A DNA stretch of 45,265 bases from Nephromyces sp. MM_2019 (GCA_015657535.1 JADHZB010002113.1:1-45265); one strand, 5' to 3'. Counted from the first letter of the stretch, positions 10,701-23,137 are shown. Numbers and translations are program-made. Notes: generated by a model from the sequence alone, not told the origin.

Positions 10701-12900
10701 ACAGCTATAACTTAAGCATAATTTCAAAAGCAGTCTCCAACCTAGTAAGCAAGTGCTCATGGGTATATTAAGGCACTGGCTTCTCAAAATGCATTCCCGG
10801 CAGATAATAGCCAAGTAATACACATCAACACTATTTGCTTAAACTGAAGAGGCAAAGCCGTCTCTTCCTTTCAGCTGGCATCTAGCATATTCGACTGAAA
10901 AAGAGGCAGCGCGTCTGAATTTTATTTTAAGGTGTCACGCTAACACGCGGGCTACAGTAGAGACCTTGAAGTGTTGCCACCGCACTTTCATCCGCTTAAT
11001 CACTCTATACGCCCTTCACAATGGAATGGCTTTCTGTTTTCACCGCTGACCGCACAGAAAGATGACTTAAGAGATAAGCAGCTCTAAAAAAGTGCAGAAA
11101 ACTGGAGGCAATTTCAGCTAATGCGTATACGCTTTAGCTTCCTACCAAATTTGTATAGGCGGGTATTGCCCTGTACGATAAAAACTGTTTAAGCAGCTTC
11201 GATAAACTAAAAAAACCTTGTAAATTTTGCGCTATAAATTATAGGATCGGCTTGAGGAAATATCGCCTGAAAAAACCTGAGAAAGGATGGTACTGGGTAA
11301 GTACAGAAAGTCTTTAACTATTATTACATGTGGTGACTTAGGCTGATGTATCACAAAAGATTGCCACTCTTGCCATCATTTTCTCCAGATTAATTCGCCG
11401 AAGAGTATTGACGATGAGTCTGACTATCTTAACTGGGGGGAAGAACTCGACCTAATATGGAAAATTTTGCCTCCAGCGGAGAAATGTGGAGAAATTAATA
11501 ATGATGGTTGGAATGGACGCCCGTGCTGGGGCTTAAACTCGAGGTTGAGCTGCTTTGTCTGCAGTACATTGAAAGATGGAAAGCTGGAAGAAAACTCTTT
11601 TCTTAGTGAGACATTGATGGCTCACTTCAAATATAGCATGGAAAAGGAAAAAGCAGCTAAAACGGATACTCGTAGCAATTCAGTAGACTTCTTTAACCCG
11701 AATGCGCTCCAAAAACAATCTTGGGGAGAACATAACGCAGGCATTGATAATTCAAATGAAGCCACTGAGATAGGCAACCTACAGCAGGATGAATTCGTAA
11801 ATTCAGAGTCCAAAATGGGAGTAAAAAATTCCAGAACATCGAAGGACCAGCAAGTGTCGCATGGGAAGCAACCAGAATTCGATGCTAGATCTCCATTAGG
11901 CGGAGAAGTACATGAGACGGTGCATACTGCTTACAAGGGCGTTGAGGACGATGCAGCATTAGACGAAGTGCTACAAGGCCATCAAAAAGACTATGATAAA
12001 GGACCGCAATCCAAACATGACCGGATAAAAGCCCCTGGGCTACCTGTGTCAGAAGGCACGCCTTTAAAAGCGTTACAATTAGACGAAAATCTGTCAGGGA
12101 AGGAGAAAGGTGAAGTAAATGATCACTCGCGTCCGGGAGCAGCTTCTTTGCCCACTGCACAGAGAAATTCAAATCAAGATGAGAATAAGGAAGCTTTAGC
12201 GCTCGAGGAAACAGCAGAGGGAGCAAACGATTCTGTAACTTCTTCAGAAGCTAGACTAGACGATATCAAGAGTTCCTCTCTTGATACCGCATCTTCCATA
12301 GAAGCCCCAATGGATGGGCAGCAAAGTTCTCCGGGTGGGATACAGAATTTTCAGCAAGCCGAACGGACGGACCGAAGCGGGAGAAAGGACGCAGAAGCAC
12401 CTTCCAGCAGCATTCTGAGGGTGAACACTAATCAGCTTGTACCCAATCCAAGGCAAGGCCCACCCTCTGCACAAGAACCACAGGAATTTAATTTGGCAGA
12501 CGTCTTCTACAAATTAGAAGCAAAGGAACTAGGAAGCCCCAATAATCAAGCCGGTAAAAACGTCAAAATAGACGATGACATCCATAATGAGACTAACAAA
12601 CCAGATGTTACCTCCTCCCTTCCACGCATATATTATTCCACAGCCAAAGGAAGCAAGAATATTATTACTATCCTCACGTTAAGCGGGGTTGTCCTGCTAC
12701 TCCTCCTTGTGGCAGTTTTCTATATAGTTCGGAGACTGCATAGAGTGAAGGCAAAGAATTACTTTTCAGCCAGTAAGTCTAAAGACGGGAGACTAAATCG
12801 ATTATTGCATCAACTAAGGCTCCATCCTCAGGGTGGGCCTTTAGTAGAAGTGATAAGTGCACGAAATATTGCAAGGGACACAGAGATGTCCAGACTATAA
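7747..12900 (+). CDS. Type I membrane protein with interrupted C-type lectin-like domain
   Basis: Three exons: 7747-9992, 11245-11296 (52 nt) and 11389-12900. Donors are CTG|GTAAGA and TGG|GTAAGT; phases 2 then 0 agree. The product is 1269 aa from 7747. An internal Met (codon 31, 7837) starts a cleaner signal peptide (MKFGITLSIAAQF, hydrophobic core, SESLGA) and may be the true start. A long-form CTLD opens with ICPDSSW and SRCFKVF (C91, C105). It is broken by about 597 hydrophilic, cysteine-free residues and resumes at 709 with GSWFDAFGSCLQEGAILATL. It runs on through C748-WIGL, GWYW, YLNWGEE, C799, DGWNGRPC (C812) and C821/C824. The canonical EPN is EEL and WND is WNG, so Ca-dependent sugar binding is doubtful. 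A cysteine-free stalk (about 826-1190), one membrane segment (about 1191-1212) and a 57-residue cytosolic tail with a basic start follow. Ligand and role are unknown; surface or secretory-organelle adhesion is an inference. Confidence 0.85.
9993..11388 (+). other. Introns 1 and 2 of the CTLD gene, flanking a 52-nt exon
   Basis: Intron 1 is 9993-11244 (GTAAGA to ATAG) and intron 2 is 11297-11388 (GTAAGT to CTCCAG, 92 nt). Between them, exon 11245-11296 supplies one base to complete a Trp codon and then 17 codons reading IGLRKYRLKKPEKGWYW. This is exactly the WIGL-to-W segment the lectin fold needs between the two larger exons. No other gene was seen within the introns. Confidence 0.85.
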
Positions 12901-15900
12901 TATAGAACAGGCCCGCAAGTACATGCACTATAGAATGTACAGCAGGTCTTCACTACACGCATGATCATGCGCGAACCTGGCGTTGCAACTCTGTGAAGCA
13001 TCCTGTGGCGCAATCTAGCAGGCAGCTGTTGCATAGACAAAATCCTAAGCAAGCCTGGAAGAAATGTCAGATTTTCTAGAGAGCTTCCATTCCACACCTA
13101 TTATGAGCACTCTTAAGGCTTGAAAAATCGGAACTAAGCAGTACCAACCCAACCCTGAAGCATGTCGCAGCTGCAACCTATAATTGCTTACTAGATGCAA
13201 ATAGATTTAACGAGCTGCGCGTAATTCCTCCGCGAACAGCTCTGAAGCACTGACGCTGCCCTGCACCTCACCTAGAATGGAAAGTTGAAGAGAGACTCGT
13301 ATGCAGTCAGTATCCCTTTACGAATTTTTTTTTCACACTCAGAGGTCAATAGCTAGCTTGTCGCGCTGAATGATTACACCGCAGCCTCCCTCTTACTGAG
13401 AGTCGCTGTAGTAGTAAGCCGTTCGGCTCATCCAGGAACCAGCAACACTTCGCAATGTCTCAAACAAGCTGTCAAAGCTCCTTGCCTCAAAAGCATAATG
13501 TGCAGGCAAGACAACACATATAGTAAGAGCAACATAGCCTGTAATGTGTGCGTGTGTTCATGTCTGTGTGTGCGTGCGCACGCTGCCGGAGATCTACCCC
13601 GTAGATCACTTGTTTTTTAACACTGACGGAGCGCCGCGGCTATCAAACTTGAGCGCGAGAGCAGGGGACCACAAGTTAAACTAGCCTAAAGGTCAACAAG
13701 TGAAAGCACGCTCAAAAATTATCCTTTCGGTCACTATTGCCGAATTATATAGCTGGAAAAAAAACAACCAAATATTACTAACTCTAAGTAAACCTATGTC
13801 AACCTTAATCGAGTGCAGTTATAGAGATGCAGGCGAGCTTTAAATTCGTTACACTTCCTCGCAGAGGGCACGCACACGGAAATGGCATTAATTGATAGGC
13901 AAACACATCGTATGAGCTATTCGGCATCCTCAAATGGCTGCATTTTTCTCACTGACTCAACTATACAGGTATGAAGCAATTTGGGAGGAATTGCTCGATT
14001 ATCTAGGAGCTTCTATTATTGCACCCTATGATATATGAAGAAGAAATACCACCGCAAGCACATCGTGTGTTCCAAGGATATCTATATCACATCAAAGGCG
14101 CCCATGTCTTCATGAAGTATAGCAAGCGTATTCCCGGAGTGAGCAAGTAGGACACATATCAAGATAGTGTTCAAAAGAAGAACAAGGAGCATTTCTAGAC
14201 TCCCGTGCTGCGTAACAGTGCGCATATAAATAATACTAAAACTATCCAGACTCACTATTCTTGGTAGATATTTTACAATGCTGTTGATGTATAAGAGCCG
14301 CTCATACTAGCTTCATGCTTAGTCCACCATTACCCAGCTATGGTGGCTCAAAAAATTCTAGAATAAAAGATAGGCTGCCACCTTGGGAAACACTGCTATA
14401 TTGTGTGTGTTCAAGTACAAAACTTAATTATGAGCAAGGGGAAACTCCTGAGGTCGAGTGGAAAATCCACGTAAGAAATCCTCGAAGCACGGGAAGAGCA
14501 CCGCAGATAGGTCCTGAAGCTTCCGCATAACTAGATTCAACCACAATTCTCTGAATGGCACAAATGCGTATCTAAGAAAAAGCTAAAATTAAGGTTCGTC
14601 ACCATGTCATTCTTCCCAAAATTGGCGCCATCCTCTTGGTACAAGCTAAATACGCCTACTTGTGTGTGTGACAGCTCCGAATAGAAAGGGCCATAGACCG
14701 AGGAAAAAAACAGCGATCCACTAATGAGCTAATATATACCCCTTAGTTCTGGTGTTTCATTGCTTCTATGCATTTTCAGAACTAGGCACAGCCACTACAC
14801 CAAAGAGCTGAAACTAGAAAACATTTTTCGGTACGAATTCCTTATAATTGCTATGAAGCATACTCTGAAACAATAATATTAGAAAAATATAAGACTAGTG
14901 TCTTAGATGTCTATGCAACAAAACACCTTCCTATACTCAAGCAGATTATTATGGGAGACTAAAAGCCAAAATCACACTCCATCCAATATTTACGAGTCAG
15001 CAAGATGAACGGAAAGACAAAATCGACTGAGCTTAAAGAGGTAAATTCCGAAAGTTCCCGATAAATAATATATTCACTTAAAATCAAAGAAAGCAGCAAG
15101 TGAAGCTCAGATCGTAGAGAAATGACGACAGGATTTTTTAGATGTAAGCAAATTAGTTAACGAGCTTGTCGTAAAGATATCAGTGTGATGCCAGGGGATC
15201 TTATGAAAAACCGTAACTTATAGCACAGATGAAAAAAATAAACGAAGTAGATTAGTACTAGCACACTTTTGCATCAAAACTTCTCCCAATGCTTGCATGC
15301 GCTACAATAATGCAATAATGTAAAACTTTACTGGAAGCAGTATATTTTCAAACAGCGCCAAAGCACAATGCCGATCAGAAAACAAGACTCCAAAAATATA
15401 GCTAAAAATATTAACAATAGCATCGAGCTTATTCTTTCATCCACCATAACTTTTTAGCGCATAAAAACCTGTTTGCTCAACATATATATATATTTATTTA
15501 ATGCCAAATACCAACGCCTATGGCTACCCACAAAAAGTCCCTTCGGGGAAAAATCAATAACAGCAGCATATAGGACTAAACAGGTCAGAAGCCGGAGGAG
15601 GAAAGCGACAAATTAGATCGTGTAGTCGTTCAGTTTGGCGATGCATAATGATGCTTCTCGCGATTGAAGCTACACAATAGTAAGGCACCAGAATAAAAAA
15701 GAGGACACACACAGATAGAGACAGGTAGACAACGCGCATACAGACACACAGAGATAGACGGAGAGACAGACAGAGAATGCATATACGCAAACAGACAGAC
15801 AACACACACATAGACGCACAGACAATGCACACAGACACACACACGGACAGACAACACACACGCACAGCCCACACACACAACCCACACACACACCACCCAC

Positions 15901-17202
15901 ACACACATACATACAAAGCAATAGTAAGAGCACGCATCAACACCAGCTGCATCTACGAAAAATTAAATTCAGCGTGCACTAAACAAGTCCCATATTGCAC
16001 GTAAACATGCAAAAAAAATATCCTTATACCTTGCTATTGCAATACAGACATCAAAGAGAGTGCCTGGATCTTATAGCCAAATATATAAAACAGCCTTCTC
16101 TCCACTCAATACCTCAACAATAGTTACGCACACATGTGCGTATCTGTGCTATACAACCCAATATATAAATGCTTAAAAGCGATATACTCTAGAGATACCA
16201 CGCTGCTCTGTATACATCCCACATATAGATGTATATTCGGCATATCTACAAGCAAATTGCTACAATTTCGGCTCATATTCAATCAGGTACAAGGTTTGGT
16301 TATACAGAGAAATAAAATAAGCTTAATGCAACTACATGAGGTAAAAACCACCGCCCACTTGCAATGAGCAAGGTTGGTGTGTAAACTTACAATGCAAACA
16401 ATACGAAGTAACACTATTATTATGGTTTAAAAAGTTCAACCTTGGTGCAAAAAACACATATGCAGGCGTAAGGTGTATGGAAGCTTAAGACAACGAAAAT
16501 ATATCCCGACACGTAAGTCTTCAATTTGCAACTATATTGCCCACAAAAATTCAACAATAAAAAGTCAAAAAGCGAATAAATGAGGATATACGTATAGTAT
16601 ATTGACAAGGATAAATCAAGTAAGGTGAAGAAGAAAAGGAATATACAGAAATGCTGGTTGTGTGAGAAGACGGTGGTGTCGAAATCCCTCGTGGTTATCG
16701 CAACTCATGCCCAAAAGCTGATAAAAAAATTGAGTAGAACACATTCATACCTCTAATAATAGGTATTCGTGGGTGATGCGTATCTATTCAATTGCTCAAG
16801 GAGAACATTTAATACAGCAAAGAAACTAGCACATGACCGCATAGTTAACCAAAAAGTGTGCATGCTGCTGGGTCTTCAGGTTTTAACGACATTTTTATAA
16901 AACTACGAGCTCTGAAGACGCTAATAGCACTCACTTCAAAGGCTATCTAGTCAATGAAAAAACCTGCATTGCATGCCATTGCTAAGCCCTTGTAGTACGT
17001 ATGAAAAAACTCATACAAGAGTTGTCCGTCATATTCGATCGAATGCACGAAAGTGCCGTGAGTTTCTGGTAGCGATTTTCTCATGGCAAAGTAAATTTTA
17101 AACAATTGAATGTAACAGCAGCTTCCTCGCTCCGATGCCTTTTTGAAGATAAATATGCAGGAGGCAGATAGTCATCTCAAAAAAGCCAGCCCTTTCTCTT
17201 TT
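12901..17202. other. Convergent intergenic region between CTLD gene and glutamine synthetase
   Basis: It holds the 3' ends of two convergent genes. No gene could be supported; the plus-strand open frame at 14315-14530 has a possible GTAAGA donor at 14470 but no partner exon. Two small inverted repeats were noticed: gatctac/gtagatc with a short C-rich loop near 13590-13606, and gtatga/tcatac with a six-base loop near 16999-17016. Neither is followed by anything that identifies a function. Confidence 0.5.
15700..15912. repeat. CA-rich microsatellite
   Basis: About 210 bases of irregular (CA)n with agac/acag interruptions on the plus strand. Long Cys-Val-rich frames on the minus strand and His-Thr-rich frames on the plus strand are translations of the repeat, not genes. 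No exon was found beside it. Confidence 0.9.
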
Positions 17203-20200
17203 TTAACAGTTAAAGTACAATTCATATTCTTTTGGGTGAGGAATCAGAGCGCAAGACTTCACTTCTTCTCTCTTGAGTTTAATATACGCCGCAATGAAGT
17301 CCTGTACAAAGAAATAGGTGTGCAAACGGTACTCAATTCAGGTAGCTTGAAGTTGTGATAATCCATCTAGTAATGTGAGGCGGTTAATGGTGACTAAAGA
17401 AGATAATCTATGTTTTGATTGTGTGTGTGGCTTTTTCACTTGAGCGTGTGGTTTTTTTCCGACAGTACATACACTAAACTTTCCTAGCAAACAATTTCAC
17501 TACGATTAGGAAAAAATTCACATTCCTCACAAGGCTCTAAAAAATCTTAAAACTATAGCTCAGTAAAGAACGATTTGGAAGAAGATCTGCCATTTCTCCA
17601 ACTTCTCTTCACATGACAGTAGCGATACATCAGCGGGAGGCGCCACCGCTTAACAGGGGCACATCAAAAATTCACACACACACACGCACGGAGAGAGATA
17701 GCAACACACACGCACGGAGAGAGATAGCAACACACACGCACGGAGAGAGATAGCAACACACACACACTAGCTTCACCCACCTCTGTGAAAACATTTCCCT
17801 TGCATAAAAACTGATGATCCATTTCTAATGCATTCAAAGCTTCTTCCAAGCTAGCTGGCGTTGCTATTATTTTCTTCCTCTTCTCTGGCGATAGTTCATA
17901 AATATCTAAATCTACAGGCTCAGGAGGCTCAATCTTATTTATTAGCCCGTCTAGACCAGCCATCAGCATAGCAGAAAACATCAAATAGGGACAGCCTGCA
18001 GAGTCAGGACAACGAAATTCTATACGTTTAGCCTTTGGGTTATCCTTATCCTGCAGGGGAATCCGAATAGCAGCGGAGCGGTTGCCCTGCAAAACAAGTT
18101 AGAAAGTCGATATTAAGCATTTTTAGCAAATACCGGATTAGTTTAGAACTAGAACGCCTTATTTTAGGAGGTTTTAAAAGGGCAAAGTAGAGAGGCTTTT
18201 CAAAGCAATTCTTTCTCTCCCTCTTGTTTTCACCCTCTAAAAAAAGTCCAAAAAATCACCCAAAAACCTAAAAAAGTGTAGGCTTTTAAAAATGTATGAC
18301 AAGGGTGATTTCAGACTGAAACATGCCAGCAGAGAGAGCACTGGTACCCGCATAAATTGATCACAAAAGCCAGCACACATTTATACACACACTGAAACTA
18401 GAGATACTTTACTCATACATTGCTTTAGCATGAAAACGCCATGAAAGATCAAAAACGTCCCGACTGCATAGTTTTTAAAGCATAGTACTGATAAAAACTC
18501 CCGCATCCTTATCTAGAAAAAAAAACAGCGTTTAGCCTACATACGCAAAGCCATCTCTTTGATATTTAGCCAGGAAAAATTGCTCCATCAAAAAAGCTCA
18601 ATGAAGAGAAACATCGAGATTGCGCAAAAAATAGTCCACACCCACCTCTTCATCTCACTCATCTACTTCCAATTTCAACGAGGGCATTAGCAGTGAAAAA
18701 ACCGTTTCCCAACAGATTCTACACTCAATTTCTCACATGTGCACATATACGCACACTAACCCTACCTCCCCTCAGCTCAACGTATATCACAGCCAGCAAA
18801 CACAGCTTCCTACACTCCCCCACATCGCCCCTCAGTAAACTCACCTAAAGCAACCCACACACACCAATCCTCCTCCCCCATACNNNNNNNNNNNNNNNNN
18901 NNNNNNNNNNNNNNNNNNNNNNNNNNNNNNNNNNNNNNNNNNNNNNNNNNNNNNNNNNNNNNNNNNNNNNNNNNNNNNNNNNNNNNNNNNNNNNNNNNNN
19001 NNNNNNNNNNNNNNNNNNNNNNNNNNNNNNNNNNNNNNNNNNNNNNNNNNNNNNNNNNNNNNNNNNNNNNNNNNNNNNNNNNNNNNNNNNNNNNNNNACC
19101 CACAAAATACACACACACCAACCCCCCACCCGCAAAATATACACACACCAACCCCCCAGAAACACACACTCACCGCTGAATAAACCAAATTAACAGGAGC
19201 TTCATATCCAGGAACCAACCGTTTATAACTATTCGTTGTGCTGTTAGTAAACGCTAGAACCGCGGCACTATGCTTCAACAACCCTCCAATATACCAAAGC
19301 CCGATTTTTGACAGTTTCATATACTTTCCATTGTTATCAAAGAAAAGGTTAACCCCGTCCTTCCAAATAGACTGATGACAGTGCATTCCACTTCCATTAT
19401 CATTATGTATAGGTTTCGGCATAAACGTAGCAGTCAAACCTTTTGCAGCAGCAACGTTACGCACAACATACTTGTATGCCATCGTCTGATCAGCGCAAGA
19501 GAGAAGATCAGAGTAGGAAAAACCGAGCTCATGCTGACAAGTAGCGACTTCATGATGATGTTTCTCCACCTTCAATCCAATCTTGTGCATCGTGACGAGC
19601 ATCTCTGAGCGAAGATTAGTCTGCGGGTCGAGAGGAAGAACAGGAAAATACGCCTTCTTCGCGGGAGTTCGGGTCGCTAAGTTTGTCCCGGTGTTGTTAT
19701 GGGAGCGGTCCGGGGTTGGTGCTGTGGGGGGATAGGGGAGTGTGTGCATGTTAAGTGGGTGGAGTGTGTCATTTGATGGGGACGTCGAACAAAGAATGGC
19801 TTAATAGCTGAAGTTGGTGTAGAATGCAAAAATGCCAAAAGACGCACAAATTTGAACAGTTGAAGAGCAGAAACCAGCCTTTTCATGATCGAAATCACTC
19901 ATATACACAAATACAATCATATAAAGAAGAAAAAAATGCAAAAATAGAAAATCCAGCACTTTTTCACAGCTTACCATCAGTATTCCAGAAAGCCTCAGGC
20001 ATATCAAGCTCGAATGATACTTTGTTGGGTAGCAGAGAGTATCTAACGTTGCTGAAAATGAAAAACTCAGCTTCCGGTCCAAAAAATACCTGCAAATTAA
20101 CAAAAATTTAACACACACTGAAGATAGCAGCACGAAAGATTTCACTGCTTCAGTCTACACTTTAGTTTTAACATAAAGAGCTTTAAAATTATGCTTTTTA

Positions 20201-23137
20201 TTGCTTCTTCAAACCTAATCCGCAGGAAAAAGCATCACTTTGCGTTTTTTTCCCAAAAAAAGGCGAAAAACAATCAGCAAAAAACGGGATTTCTTTTGTA
20301 CATGTTCAAGAGATAAGACAGCGAAAATATAGCAGCTAATACATTTTCCCAAACTATTATAGAGCATAAAAGCGAGAATCTCTAAACAAGAAGCAGGATT
20401 GCACAAGATTCTTGTTTAAAGACATTTCCAGCAGCTTTTAGACTTACAATTTCAGCATCTTCATAGAAAAACTCCAAAATCACTAGGAAATGGCATTTTT
20501 TGAAAAGAGACGAAAGTACAAGAGGAATACGAGTTGCAGAGAATGGAAAAGGAAAAAATACATCAAGAATGTCAATCCAGCAAGTATTGATAAAAAGCCT
20601 TGAATTTCTGCCTCAAAAGGTGAATTTTATAATAGAAAACGTCCTAAGCACTGAATTTAACCTAGAGATTTTCAGTTAGAGATTTTCAGATGAAATCAAA
20701 GTTTTAAAGGCATTTTAAACTGCCATATAATGAAGCTGAGAGCTTCATTAGTTCAACGTATAAACTTTAATCAAAACTATCTATTCAATAGCTATGCTAG
20801 TTGATTTTTTTAAATGCAATTTCTTCCTCATATGCTTCCATCAGACGAAGGAGATGCCAAAATTTCGCCATAAATCTGTAATTTCAAAACTACTTTTATA
20901 CCAAAAAACACACATACACACACAGATGCACGCATAGACACACACACACCCACAAAGATACACACCCACAAAGATACACACACACAAAGATACACACACC
21001 AACTTAAAAGTGCAGGAAATACAACAAAACTGGCATCATACTCTAATAAGACAACAAGACCATATATAAACCAGATATTAAATTGCAACGCACACACATT
21101 GCTAAAACCACTCAATCAACTATATACACAGCCACACACAAAACACTACTTCTTTTCCAGATATTGGCTTGATTCAACCCATCAATTATATACTATTTTT
21201 TGCTAAAAAAAACCTCTTCATAAAAATTTACACAAATTTAGCGAAAATCGCATCTTCCAGGTTTTAAAACATCTAAAAACGCACCTTATCACCAAGCCCT
21301 TCCTTCTGCATAAACTCCACGGATCGCCTTGCTATTCCACGAGGGCACCGTAAAAAAGGAGAGGCATCTGGATAGGCTATATCACACGCTACATGAAGAA
21401 CCTTCCATGGATGATGAAAAGGATCAATCCAGCAGCTGGATATATCTGCATTGAAGAAGAATCTTCTGGTGTGTGTAGCTTCTTTTCATACTCTCAAGAG
21501 AGATATGAGCTTTATAACTTGAAGAATATCACAGTTACTACCAATTTTGCAAAAAACATATATCCAATGGATTATATGCACCACATTCTCCTATTGAGAG
21601 ATTAACTTGTAGCGATAATGCAGTCTCTACACAGAGGGCATCCTACCCTAGCGTCAACTACATTCTCCTATTGAGACATTTACTTCCAGCGCAAATGCAG
21701 TCTTTTTTACAACTAAAACTTCCTACCGTGTGATCGGCCAGTTTTACAGCATTCTTTTCCACACACAAAACTTCAAATTCATTAAACTAAATCAAAGATG
21801 GTTGTGTCTCACACTATATATTTTACGAATGAGATTGATATATAAGATCCATTGAGAAAAGAGGGACAACAGCGGAAAAAATAGAGAAGAAGCGAGAGCA
21901 GCTAAAAAGCAGCGGGTTTTATATGAAAAAGTAATATAAAGAAGCTCATTGCAACTATAAAAAAGAGGAAGAATTTCTTCATCGTTTGGTGATCTTATTG
22001 TAGAAGAAACTGCATCCATACATTGTTTCTTTCACCTTACTACCATCTTCCTGATCACACACACAATATAAAAGCCTGAACAAACATCTTAAGAAATCAA
22101 AATAGACTTTTACCAGGAATCATAAGCATGTCAGACGCCTCTATAGTTGTAAAGAGCTTTATAGAGGAACCGTCAAAAGCAAAACCTCCAAGAATCTCCT
22201 TCACAGTAACCTGTAGCAACACACCTTGAAGTGTCATTGATAACCAGCAGAGAAGAGTCTAGCGCTATGCTGGAATGGCATCAAAATAACTACACACGAG
22301 GCAGGAAATGAAGAAGAAAAAACACAAATAGCATATGAAGGAGAAAAACACTCAAAATTTGGATAAATTCAGGTAAAAAAACGCTTTTAAAAAGGCAATA
22401 CAAAACAGTAAAAAATTTGATTTTATATTGAAAGTGCATGAAAAATTTAAAAAAAACAAAAAATATAAAAAAAGATATGCATAACTAAATATGAAGAAAA
22501 ACCTTGTTTTTTAGGCTTTTTTGACAGCATAATGCAGTGGAAATTTTGGGAGAAAATGAATTATATGCTTAAACAACAAAAAGCGAGCTAGAAATTCTTA
22601 AACAAGAAGATCTTGATAAAACGAGTAACAAAACGCAGAAATTTCCAAGCGAAAAGCATTGTGTTAACACATCCAAAAACGGAATTTCTGACTTCACTTT
22701 ACAAGAGAAGAGGCTGTATTACATTGATAATTCCGAAATATATTAAATAACAATGAAAGATACAACAGCAAAGGAGTTCAACCTACCCATAGCACCACAT
22801 GCCAACATATAAACCCAAAAAGATGTTATTTACAAATGAATGGGGGGGTGAAAGGAGTGGTGAAAGGGGGGTGAAAGGGGGGTGAAAGGGGGGTGAAAGA
22901 GGTGGTGAAATGTATTCCCCATCATATGAAGGGATGAAACTTATTTGCACGCAAACACACACAGATTATGTCCATTAAGCCCCTCAAAAAATAACTCACC
23001 TGCGAAGCCGAAAAAGTGCAATGATGCCATATGCCAAGAGGATCACAAAAACAAGCGTCAACGAAATCCACATCTTCTTGAATTATGAACCCTGCCATTT
23101 CAGCGGCAGAAGCGAAATTTAACTTTTCGCTACTCAT
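17203..23137 (-). CDS. Glutamine synthetase, type I
   Basis: ATP-dependent ligation of ammonia to glutamate, forming glutamine; cytosolic by family. Seven exons in sense order: 23137-23000, 22210-22114, 21445-21285, 20089-19975, 19721-19174, 18086-17781 and 17301-17203. All introns are GT-AG, phases 0/1/0/1/0/0 agree, and the total is 487 aa, close to bacterial GlnA. The start is the first ATG of the open frame ([16 protein letters not shown]). Visible landmarks are GFAFDGSS (54-61 region), FFGPEAEFF (134-142), [11 protein letters not shown] (225-235), [10 protein letters not shown] (279-288), [10 protein letters not shown] (337-346), NRSAAIRIP (355-363) and RIEFRCPD (374-381). C-terminal [11 protein letters not shown] precedes TAA. 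The usual AGQ after HHEVA is TCQ, with Cys in place of Gly. Tyr416 in DIYELSPE matches the bacterial adenylylation loop position. Binding residues are otherwise intact, so an active enzyme is expected. Several introns carry minisatellites, and intron 5 contains an assembly gap. Confidence 0.95.
17685..17762. repeat. 26-bp tandem repeat in glutamine synthetase intron 6
   Basis: Three copies of a 26-base unit beginning cgcacggagagagatagcaa start at 17685, 17711 and 17737, embedded in CA repeats. In the gene's sense the repeat starts about 20 bases after the GTGGGT donor of exon 6 (17780), so the intron opens with TG/CT-rich repeats. Confidence 0.95.
18840..19173. repeat. Minisatellite with assembly gap in glutamine synthetase intron 5
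   Basis: The intron begins at 19173 in sense with GTGAGTGTGTG and continues as copies of a G/TG-rich unit of about 33 bases (ggggggttggtgtgtgta followed by ttttg). Unresolved bases N occupy 18884-19097 (214 positions), and the same kind of sequence resumes on the far side. The gap is therefore very likely a repeat the assembler could not size. The coding exons on both sides are unaffected. Confidence 0.9.
20905..21000. repeat. CA/aaagata repeat in glutamine synthetase intron 3
   Basis: CA-rich sequence with three copies of a cacaaagatacacac-type unit of about 19 bases. In gene sense it is TG-rich and begins about 285 bases after the donor at 21284. It lies between exons 21445-21285 and 20089-19975. 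Confidence 0.85.
22841..22910. repeat. G-rich 11-bp minisatellite in glutamine synthetase intron 1
   Basis: Six tandem or near-tandem copies of ggggggtgaaa on the plus strand, two of them diverged to ggagtggtgaaa or gaggtggtgaaa. In gene sense it is a C-rich tract about 90-160 bases after the donor at 22999. A (TG)n-containing stretch lies between donor and minisatellite. Confidence 0.95.

Noticed and set aside
13590..13606. gatctac/gtagatc inverted repeat as a terminator or attachment site
   Set aside because: The stem is short, there is no T-run, and eukaryotic context makes a bacterial-type terminator meaningless.
15554..15952. Cys-rich minus-strand frames resembling a small secreted protein
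   Set aside because: The residues CVC/CVCV come from (TG)n in another frame. There is no signal peptide outside the repeat and no splice partner.
17673..17770. CRISPR-like array of three 26-bp repeats
   Set aside because: The units are directly tandem with no unique spacers, and they lie inside a eukaryotic intron.
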